Positions 55,720-64,000 of a stretch of DNA of 64,000 bases are shown here, one piece after another. The notes below the pieces were generated by a model, which searched no databases, had not been told where the DNA came from, and saw only the letters and a program-made list of their open reading frames with translations. The translations under genes were made by a program, and so were the position numbers. The first letter of the stretch is position 1. Each line of letters starts with the position of its first letter. The stretch covers positions 1 through 64,000 of the forward strand of contig JAYMSP010000061.1 of assembly GCA_036897095.1 (NCBI GenBank). The letters are read 5' to 3'. This DNA is from Plantago elongata. Taxonomy: Eukaryota > Streptophyta > Magnoliopsida > Lamiales > Plantaginaceae.

Positions 55720-58334
55720 ACGACAGAGTAGTGTAAATCTCTCGAGCCTGTGTTTAAGTAGCCAAAATTCAGTATACATTTGTGTGATGAAATAGAGAAT
55801 AATAAATTGTAGATTAGGATCTGGTTAAGTGAGATTGATGATAAAGTAATTAGCATGATTGTAGACATGATATTGCCGTCCTAACTTGTAACAAGTTTTC
55901 TCATTTCATGTACATTGCCTTTTCTAACAAACCATACATAATTTATATCAACAATTTGTTGGGGAATCTGCAAATTTTATTGATAAACTGCATAAATTTC
56001 AAATAGCACTTCCCAAAATGTGTTACAGAGCCTTAACCACAAACTCACCAGATCAATAGAACCTATGATCAGAAAACAAGTCTCCGGGCTACATTCTAGA
56101 TAGGGAGAAAAATGACCACCCCGTCATCTAGGTATTCATTTATATCAATAATTTATTTTTCATAAGTTTATTTACAACTATGTTTATGTGGGGTGTCGAA
56201 AGTTAAAGGTGAAGAAATTAAGTTAATGGACTTGTCATTTTTTTTCGAATGACATAGAACTGCAATCAATGAATAAATGCAGCAAGAAATAGGATGGGTA
56301 CTTGTTGGTCAATCAGACCTGAACAGGAAATGAAAAATGTATTTTAGTGGTAAAATGTATGCTTTTTAGTGGCAAAAGTTTTAAAGTCAATCCAAAAGTG
56401 TCCCTAAGACTTTGTCTATGTGAGATTTGTGCCTTGAAATCTAAGTTGACACCACTCGAATTGAAGCACCCACGGATCAGCATTGTGCCATCCTGTTGAG
56501 GATGGTTCTATGTTCATGAATTCATGGAAGTTGGAACTCCTTAGCATGATATGAATATAACATGCTAAATTTTTGGGCAGGGGCAAACAATCAAGATAGA
56601 AAACGAAATGCACTCTTACGTGAAAAACTGCAGGGCCTGGATGATAGTTGCATGATGTATCATGATTATCCTTCTCTTCAAATGTTTTACCACATCCCTA
56701 GTTTTCACATATTTGGAGTTGAATTATACTATCTTTTTTATTTATTTAGGTGGTGAGGGTTCTTCTATTACTGGATCCCTGCCTGCCTCAGTGACCGTAG
56801 CTTTCTGGTTCAAAACTTCAAATCATTGCTTTGTGCACCTGGAAAGGATTAGATGAAGGAGATAATATCAGTAATTCCAATAAAACATAAATAGGAAGTG
56901 ATTTCAAATTAAAGTTCCAAACAGATTAGCGATGCTTTTTCAGGATTTTTTGGAATCATAACAAAATAAACTTAGTCAGGGTGATGATCACGCACAGCAA
57001 AGAAACAGTAAAGCTACAGAATCAGGGTGTTATGGTAATGCGAAGGTCAATAGACACTGGTGCATTATTAGCTGCACAAGAGAGACGTGTTCATAAAGTG
57101 CAACGGAAAGGGTGATTTTCCAAGGATAAAACTGTAAAAGATGGAATCCAAACTAGTTCTATAGAAACGTACTTAGCGAACTTTCTTCAATCCCAACCCT
57201 CAACTCTCTCCACTACAAAATCATAGCCACTCTGCAACCCTAACGCAAGTATATCACCTATGCATCCCAAGAACAAGAACCAGAAAATAAACTTAATCTC
57301 GATAGTGCGTGCAAAATTGACAAGTAAGTAGTAACCAACCCAAATACTCGAAAATAAGGCATGACTTTGTACTCAGTTACTTAGAAAGCAATCGAGATAA
57401 CAAGAGGCTTGGATTGGATAACAAATTCAAACCTATACAGTAGACACTATACCAACAGCACAAGTAATCCTAATTCCTAGAGCTTCTCAATATTCAATTT
57501 TCTTACCTCAGCTGTTTTATCTTAGAAGCTGATAATTCAAACACTTCCAGGACATTCAAACAGGAAACAACAGCAAACAAAACATCACATGGACCAGGTG
57601 TCAGATCAAAGTACTCTCAGGAGTAATCTGATAACCAAATTAAACTGAAACTAGACTAAAGCTAGGTGATAGTCGATCAATTGAATCGATGGATATACAT
57701 GTATATATATATATAAAGTTATAAACCTAGCTGGTTGTAGCATGGAGAGGAATGTGCTTACAGAATCGTGTTAAGTGCAGGAACCATCTTGATTTTCATT
57801 TTCGGATAACATGGCCAGCCGGATAACATAGGCATCGCAACCGACCTCTGGCTCTAACCTTTCCCATTATCTATTTATCTTCTCCACTTTCTCAACTCTG
57901 GATTTCTCCTCTCTTCTCTTCTAGTATACTGGATTAATTTGTAAAAAGACTTGTCGGGCATTTAAAGGCCTCATTTAGTTTAATAAATAGTAATTTTGTC
58001 TAAAATACATTTTAAATACCTTCATTTCAATTTTATTTGAAATATAATTTCATTAAAATTCACATTTAAATATCATGTCAATCAGCCCCGAAATAGCCGA
58101 GTAGCCCGAGTATATCCATTTCACTCTACCGATTTGACTCTTTTTAATTAGAATCTAGTTAAATTTGGTATTGAATTATTCATAAAGATAATAATCTGAT
58201 ATTGAATTTATTCAATATAAAAGGTATACTTGAAAATTAAAATCAACTAAGTAATACATTACACTCCTAGGGATATAAAAGGAAACAATACTCTACTATA
58301 AATAATGCGGCATTGTTCCCATCATCATTTTGTT
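55720..58334. other. Intergenic; possible non-coding transcript region
   Basis: No conserved protein found. Around 57780-57900 the minus strand has a CT-poor, leader-like stretch with a short frame starting MGKVRARGRLRCLCYPAGH that stops after about 23 codons. This could be a leader or nothing. A MITE copy lies at 57958-58095. Confidence 0.35.
57958..58095. mobile_element. MITE, second copy of the 58382 family
   Basis: About 138 bp similar to 58382-58529 throughout (CATTTAGTTTAATAAATAGT..., AATATCATGTCAATCAGCCCC). Its left end is worn. Confidence 0.6.
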
Positions 58335-58381
58335 AACACTTTTAGTTCTCCTACATAACATACATCATCGATGTGACTTAG

Positions 58382-58529
58382 GAACTGATTGATTGGAAAT
58401 TTAAATACCCTCATTTAACTTAATAAACAGTGATTTGACTTAAAATATACTTTAAATACCCCTATTTTAATTCTATTTCAAACACTATTTTACTAAAATA
58501 CTCATTCAAATGTCATGTCAATCAGCCCC
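58382..58529. mobile_element. PIF/Harbinger-like MITE in copy A
   Basis: 148 bp with ends GAACTGATTGATTGG... and ...GTCAATCAGCCCC, flanked by TTAG (58378-58381, 58530-58533). Copy B has the empty site GACTTAGAGATTGG, which fixes the borders. Confidence 0.7.
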
Positions 58530-58553
58530 TTAGAGATTGACATTACCTCTTAC

Positions 58554-58654
58554 TTTCTTCTTTTTAAACGATAAACGGGTGATTCGAACCTCCAACCTAT
58601 TAATTGGAGGTGAAACGTATTACCAACTGAATTGCACTTCGTTATCTTCATTGA
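58554..58654 (-). mobile_element. tRNA-derived SINE in copy A
   Basis: On the minus strand: GTGCAATTCAGTTGGTAATACG (box A-like), then GGTTGGAGGTTCGAATCACCC (box B), then a TTTAAAAAGAAGAAAG tail. It is 101 bp with a 7-bp target duplication CTCTTAC (58547-58553, 58655-58661). Copy B has the empty site CCTCTTGCTAATAGCC. Same family as 29670 and 30648. Confidence 0.85.
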
Positions 58655-59164
58655 CTCTTACTAATAGCCATGGCATAACACATAGATAAAGGAAACCGCC
58701 TTATTTGGTACTTAAATGTAAACTTTGTCATATAAGATTAGTGTCAAGATCATTTTCGATGTTGAAACCACAGAGTTAGATCGACATTTTTAATTCACCA
58801 TTATATTCACTTAATCAAATGACTTGTTTATCTAGGTTAGTTACGACAATTGTATAATTCAATTGCTTGATTTATATATTATAATGCACCCGACTTTAAG
58901 CCGGAGAACATAATCGGCATACTTGGAACCACTATGATAGGGCTGCGTAACGGACGGATACGGATCAATCCGCATCGATTTGACCGGATATCCGGTCAAA
59001 CGGATGGAAAAATAGTCCATCCGTTATCCAATTCATTCCGAGCGGATTGGATACGAATAAATCCGATGAATAACAGATAAATCTAGCGGATATCCGTATC
59101 CAGTAAATTTAAAGAAAAATAAAAGAAAAGGAGAGAAGAAAGAAGAAGAAGAAAGAATAAAATC

Positions 59165-59475
59165 CCGTGTTGGGTCGTGTTGGGTGAAGAAGTGGTGGCG
59201 GACCATGGCGGTTTGCAGAGACGTAGTGGTGACGAGGCGGCACGGATCTGGGCGGTGGTGGTGTGTGGAGACGGCGCGGTGGGTGTGGTGGGGGGAGGCG
59301 GCGTGGATCTCACCGACTCACCGTGGATCTATCGGTTGTGTTGGGTGAAGAAGTGGTGGCGGACCATGGCAGTTTGCAGAGACGTGGTGGTGACGAGGCG
59401 GCGCCGATCTGGTCGGTGGTGGTGTGTGGAGACGGCACGGTGGGTGTGGTGGGGGGAGGCGGTGCGGATATCGTA
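59165..59475. repeat. Two tandem ~168-bp GC-rich units in the Pack-hAT
   Basis: Units starting GTGTTGGGTGAAGAAGTGG at about 59169 and 59338 are nearly identical (for example GCGGACCATGGC, TTTGCAGAGACGT). They may be another captured host fragment; no protein was recognised in any frame. Confidence 0.85.
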
Positions 59476-59680
59476 CCACTCCTTCTTGATATACGGATCG
59501 GTAGCCTTCTTCTTACCTCCTTTCTTACCCTTTGAAATCCTCTTGTTCTTTCCGACGGTCATGTTGTAGCTGAGCTGAGCTGAACTAGGAAGAAGACGGA
59601 TTGAAGAAGACAGACTGGAGAAGGAAGAAGACAGACTGGAGAAGGAATGGAGAAGAAATGGCTGGCGGCTGCTAATACTA
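59467..59680 (-). pseudogene. Captured 5' end of ribosomal protein S3a (eS1) gene
   Basis: On the minus strand from ATG 59562-59560 the frame reads [20 protein letters not shown], then [12 protein letters not shown]. This is the N-terminus of cytosolic 40S ribosomal protein S3a (usual plant form [20 protein letters not shown], then VDPF.KKDWYDIK). Similarity ends after YDI, where the tandem GC-rich units begin. The 5' side (59563-59680) has a CT-rich leader typical of ribosomal protein genes. Only about 32 of some 260 residues are present, so this is a fragment carried by the transposon. Confidence 0.88.
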
Positions 59681-60184
59681 GGAGTAGAGAATTAGCGTGA
59701 AATGTAAAATAACAATAATACCCCTGGTCTAACGGATAAACGGATATCCGGCGGATTTATCCGTTCAAAACGGATGATGGAAAATCCCATCCGCGATCTG
59801 ATCCGTTTTTTTAACGGATCAATTCGATCCGGTCCGTTTTCGCGGGTAACAGACCGGATTTGTGGATCCTGATGAAATGAGCAGCCCTACACTATGGTAT
59901 TAAGAAATACGATAGGATAAACTTTCAAGATTGATAACATGATCACCTGATCAATAAGCGTGCACATAAAGATGGATATAATACGCATTTGAAAGTACAA
60001 ACCACATATGAAAGACATGTACTATTAACTTATTAAGTATTTAACTGTCATTATATTTGGATCAGATGCATTGTGAATTAGTATATCATCGGGCACCTCG
60101 AATTTGCCTTCACCATCCTTGGTCGGCCAATATCATCATATGCAACATGAAACAATCACTCAACAAATTCTCTTTTACTGTCAA

Positions 60185-60886
60185 TAGGGGTGAGCATCGG
60201 ATTATTCCGAACCAATCCAATCCGACTTTTCAAATTTTGTTCGGATTATTAAGAATATGTGAATCCGTAATTCAATCTGAAGCCTACGAATCGGTTTCAG
60301 ATCAATCCGAAGCCTGATCGGTTAAATCCTCCATAATCCGATAATCCGAAAATTATATTTACAATATAATTTAAACTTTTTATATTTTTAAATTCTAACT
60401 CTAATTGATATGACTTTGAACCGGGCAAGAAATTAGAAGATTAAAATTCATTATAAAGTTTAGCATCCAAAATTATAAAACACCAAGTATTACATATCCG
60501 TCATATAATAGTCTAAATGATAAACTAGTTAAATTAATAGTAATATATGAGTTTAAAATTCAAATGAATTGTAATTTGTGGAAAAGTGTTGTGGAAGTGG
60601 TAATTTTAGTGAGGGTTAATTTATGAGGATTAAATTATATTTATGGGTAGGATTCTCACTTTTTATTTTAGTATTTTTTTGATAAATAATTATATATAGA
60701 CACACACACACACCCACACACACACATATTGAATTGGATCAGATAATTCACGGATTTACGGATCGGATCGTCAAAATTCGAAACGTTAAAAAACCTCAAT
60801 CCGAAATCTTATCCGAAATATTAGAATTTGATTCGTTCAAACCGAATTTTTAAATTTTCAGATCGGAACAATTATGTCCAACTCTA
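60185..60886. mobile_element. Non-autonomous hAT element 2
   Basis: The left end TAGGGGTGAGCATCGG is the classic hAT end. The right end is worn (...GTCCAACTCTA). Eight-bp flanks ACTGTCAA / ACCGTCGA (60177-60184, 60887-60894) differ at two places. Many CGGATT/AATCCGA words lie near both ends, and a (CA)n tract at 60700-60727. The empty site in copy B reads ATACTATCGACATTATATGG. Confidence 0.75.
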
Positions 60887-60993
60887 ACCGTCGACATTAG
60901 ATGGACATCCTTCAGTACACATAAAATAAGTATTAGAACACATATAAAAGTTCGTTGAATGATATCTTCCAACACCGATATCGATTGATATCC

Positions 60994-61133
60994 TTCTAGC
61001 TAGCACAACTGCATGCTTAATTATGTCTTTAGTGAGTATAAATGTTACTCATACAACCAATCTTTCTAGCTAACACAACTACATGCTTAATTATGTCTTT
61101 AGTGAGTATAAATGTTACTCATACAACCAATCT
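60994..61133. repeat. Two tandem 70-bp units
   Basis: TCTAGCTAGCACAACTGCATGC... repeats after exactly 70 bases with only a few differences. It is a local duplication inside copy A; copy B has a single unit at about 62045-62115. Confidence 0.9.
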
Positions 61134-61325
61134 TCCAACACCGATATCGATTGCCTTCAAGTGGTAAGCACTCGTCTTCCAAATTTTCTTTGAGAATTTC
61201 TTCCAGGTGTGTTCATCTGGTCTAGGACCTCTAGGTGATGACTATGAGTAATCTAATAAATTAAGGTCCACCATTTCAAAATATCTGGTGCTATTTCCCG
61301 AATCTACATAATCTTTTGTTTGTAA

Positions 61326-62325
61326 ATAAAACTTTTAGTTCTTCTACATAACATATGTTACCGACATGACTTAGAGATTGGCCATGCCTCTTGCTAATAG
61401 CCATGGCATAGCATACATAAATAAGGGAAACCGCCTAATTTAGTACTTGAATGTAAACTTTGTCACATAAGAATATAGGATGGTGTCAAGATCTTTTTAG
61501 GTGTTGAAACCTTAGAGTTAGATTCGACATTTCTATTATATTCGCTTAATTAAATGACTTGTTTCTCTAGGCTAGTTACAACCATTACATATTTAACCAA
61601 CCGACTGTTGTATATTTTAACGGTATTATAGGACACCCAACTTTCAGCCAAAAAATATAATTATACTTGAAACCACTGTAGTATTAAGAAAAAAATACAT
61701 AATATACATTTTCATGATTATAATTCTCTGAACTCAGACACATCATCAAGCAAATGACATGACATGATCATTTTATCTCCTGAATAAGCTCGTACATCAA
61801 GATGGATATAGCCCACATTTGAAAGTTCAAACCACATATGAAGGATATGTAGTATTAAATATAAACCACCATTATAATTGGACCCGATGCATTACAAATT
61901 AGTATCCTTCGTCGGCCAATATCATCATATGCAACATGAAACAATCACTCAACAAATTATATAATACTATCGACATTATATGGAGATTCTTCAGTACATA
62001 TAAAATAAATAGTAGAATACATATAAAAGTCCGTTCAAAAACATCCTCCTAGCTAACACAATTACATATATAATTATATCTTTGGTGAGTATAAATATTG
62101 CTCATACAATCAATTCTCCAATCACCGCTATCAATTGCCATCGAGTGACGAGCGCTTGTGTTTCAGAATTTCAATGAGAATTTCTTCCAATTGTGCCTCC
62201 AAGGTGGTCTAGCTAGGCTAGGACCGGTGACTATGAGTAATCTAACAAATTAAGGTCCAATATTCCAAAACATTTGGTGCTACTTCCGAATCTGCAGAAT
62301 ATAAAAGGATGCGTTTGCAAATAAC
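61326..62325. repeat. Tandem segmental duplication, copy B (no insertions)
   Basis: The insertion-free partner of 58335-61325. It provides the empty target sites for the four elements in copy A. Confidence 0.85.
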
Positions 62326-62639
62326 CTCCAACAGTCCATTAATCCAAAATCCACTTGACTCACATTTCACAATCATCATCTATCTTACAACAACATAGAA
62401 ACACATGTTTCCTTTATTTAATTTAATAATAATAATAATAGTGATCATCATCACCTTCTTCCTTTGCGTATTTATTCAGTCCATGTAACTTTATACATAA
62501 CCATTTCCTTGTCTCCCATCTCTTTCCATCACAGTGTTTGAATTCGTCGATATGCCCTAGATCTCACTCTCTCATCACGTAAACGACACTCACCAAACGT
62601 CACACTGTAAATATTACTTACGCATATACGTACAGATCC

Positions 62640-64000
62640 TTTCCCCTCGAGATTCAATCCTCTCGATCTCTCTTTCCAGCTCTCACCTGCCAATCAGGTA
62701 ATTGACGCCACAACCAACAATTGTGGTTTATTCTGATTTGTAGCCTGCATTTCGTAATTGTTGATGTGTGCGAGTAATGCGTGGTATACTGGTGCTTTTC
62801 GTTGTGAAAATTTGTATTACAGATTGTATTGGTAGCAATGCGATGTGTGATTTGGTACCTGGTGATCCTAATTTGAATATTCTGTTTAGTATCCTAATGT
62901 TTGGGATCTTAAAGGCTGTCGAATCGTGTAATCACCTCTTTTGTTTGATCAGTTGGTGGATATGTTTCGGCATTTTGCTGAATGTTTTCATGTAGGTTTG
63001 AGAATGTGTCATGCTGATTTATTGGAGTTATTGATCATGGTTGCTGTGATTGAATTATTGTGGCTATTACTTGAACTCGGTTGTATTTGCATTTATTGAT
63101 TTCGTTTTAGGTTCTGGAAAATTGTCCTGCACTTAAAGGATTAGAGCTATAATTAACAGTTCCTGCTTTAAGTTATGTGCTCTGGTAGCTCAAATAATAC
63201 TGTAATGGTGATGCTTGAGATATGAGAGTTTGCATTTCCTTGATTAAGTGTTAGAGGCAGCAAGAGATGCTGCATTACCACTACCATTGTAGACCTCAGA
63301 GGCTCACTTGTCTTTATCCTATTCCTTTTTTATGTTATGCGCCACTCAGCACCCTGAAACTTACTTTCTTTCTTGACAATGCGTGTGCATGTGCATCTGC
63401 AAATTATTCACACATTGGACTGTTCGACAGGTGCTTATTCTTGCTTGATCCGTTGAGGGTATACTCATGAGGGATAGTACAGAGTGATCGTGGTGAAGTG
63501 TGGACAATTGAGTTCAGAAGGTCGATATCTTATATTTATGGTGACTGGCTTGTAATGCATCTGTTCTAGATGAAGTCGCCTCAGGTGTGGCGTGTAGGCA
63601 TGAAAGACATGCATCTATTGCCAGCACCTCGCCAGCGTGGTCAAATAAAGAAGCCAACATGGATTATCGTATTGGTTTGTTTAGTTAGTTTATTCTTAGT
63701 TTGTGCGTATGTTTATCCACCTCAGAGTTCCGCTGCGTGCTATGTTTTCTCATCCCATGGTTGCAAGACATTTCAAGATTGGCTTCCACCTGCACCTGCT
63801 AGAGAACTAAATGATGACGAAATTGCTTCTCGAGTTGTTATTAAGGAGATACTAAGTACGCCGCCTTCTATTCCAATGTATCCCAAGATTGCGTTCCTCT
63901 TTCTTACGCCAGGTGCTTTACCTTTTGAGAGGTTATGGGATAAGTTTTTCCAGGTACTTTGTCTACTTCAGTACTGAATGCTCTTTTATGCCTTAGCAAC
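62640..64000 (+). CDS. GT14 core-2/I-branching glycosyltransferase, BC10-like (5' part)
   Basis: The coding start is at 63570 (MKSPQVWRVGMKDMHLLPAP); the first coding exon ends at 63953 (KFFQ|GTACTT); the rest is beyond the window. Residues about 30-50 (TWIIVLVCLVSLFLVCAYVY) form a single signal-anchor helix, making a type II Golgi membrane protein. Then comes a stem with SSAACYVFSSHGCK and the start of the catalytic domain, PKIAFLFLTPGALPFERLWD, both typical of plant DUF266/BC10 proteins. These are putative glycosyltransferases affecting cell walls or arabinogalactan proteins. A likely leader exon ends at 62697 (AATCAG|GTAATT), with a 5'-UTR intron 62698-63569 whose acceptor CTAG touches the ATG. 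Short frames at 62768-63470 lie in that intron. Confidence 0.9.

Larger units (their letters stand above)
58938..59889. mobile_element. Non-autonomous hAT element carrying host gene pieces (Pack-hAT)
   Basis: Ends TAGGGCTGC...GCAGCCCTA with 8-bp target duplications CACTATGA / CACTATGG (58930-58937, 59890-59897). Length 952 bp. Subterminal regions are crowded with GGATC, GGATATCC and CCGTT words on both strands. The interior is GC-rich, unlike the surroundings, and holds a captured ribosomal protein gene start and a 168-bp tandem duplication. The empty site is seen in copy B (GAAACCACTGTAGTATTAAG). Confidence 0.88.
58335..61325. repeat. Tandem segmental duplication, copy A (with insertions)
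   Basis: Collinear with copy B (61326-62325). Shared landmarks include ACTTTTAGTTCT.CTACATAACATA, TAATAGCCATGGCATA, ATGTAAACTTTGTCA, CGGCCAATATCATCATATGC followed by AACATGAAACAATCACTCAA, and GACTATGAGTAATCTAA. Copy A is about 2 kb longer because of four insertions (58382, 58554, 58938, 60185) and an internal 70-bp tandem duplication. Without these both copies are close to 1 kb. No coding content seen. Confidence 0.85.

Noticed and set aside
57780-57900. Minus-strand short frame MGKVRARGRLRCLCYPAGH
   Set aside because: Ends after about 23 codons and does not match a small protein I recognise; could be a leader frame, but there is no gene behind it.
59177-59569. Open frames on the + strand in the GC-rich part of the Pack-hAT (Trp/Arg/Gly-rich)
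   Set aside because: They arise from GC-rich tandem units and lie antisense to the S3a fragment; no domain is seen.

Overview
This is plant nuclear DNA: AT-rich, with GT-AG introns of about 75 bp to 1.5 kb, plant gene families, Stowaway and hAT-type short transposons, tRNA-derived SINEs, and a plant microRNA hairpin. The nearest family resemblance of the beta-glucosidases is the nuclear, oleuropein/secoiridoid-glucosidase-like type with a basic C-terminus. That suggests an asterid, probably Lamiales; this is inference, not a species call.

Layout. 1-4.7 kb is intergenic with one LTR-like repeat and simple repeats. 4.98-10.58 kb (+) is a nine-exon P1B heavy-metal ATPase of the HMA2/HMA4 type with a His/Cys-rich tail of about 230 residues. 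Converging on it, 10.9-38.4 kb holds five GH1 beta-glucosidase genes, all on the minus strand (called here BG1 to BG5). BG1 is a divergent, canonical TMNEP enzyme. BG2 to BG5 form a younger clade with fused exons, an altered acid/base motif (TFNEA/TFNEG) and a basic, nuclear-signal-like C-terminus. BG4 and BG5 are the youngest pair and share promoter and 3' flank. A MIR169 hairpin sits at 16.95-17.06 kb between BG1 and BG2.

38.5-47.2 kb is gene-poor, with degenerate AT-rich repeats, a palindromic AGCTCC array and Stowaway-like elements. 47.2-51.5 kb (-) is a decayed Helitron with Rep and Pif1-type helicase segments; its helicase intron holds a second, inverted copy of the LTR-like repeat from 0.5-1 kb, and its helicase reading frame contains a 22-base C tract. 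52.44-52.84 kb (-) is a broken F-box gene. 55.0-55.7 kb (-) is an intact single-exon AT-hook (AHL) gene. 58.3-62.3 kb is a direct duplication whose first copy took four separate insertions absent from the second copy: a Harbinger-like MITE, a SINE and two hAT elements. One hAT element carries the start of a cytosolic ribosomal protein S3a gene. 62.6 kb to the end (+) is the 5' part of a GT14 (core-2/I-branching, BC10-like) glycosyltransferase gene, cut by the window edge.

Functionally, the ATPase (Zn/Cd efflux) and the glucosidase array (release of aglycones from stored glucosides, probably for defence) look like neighbours rather than partners. The most original observations are the duplicated alternative exon in BG3, the clade-wide change next to the GH1 acid/base glutamate, the loss of the hinge proline in the ATPase, and the four dated insertions with preserved empty sites.
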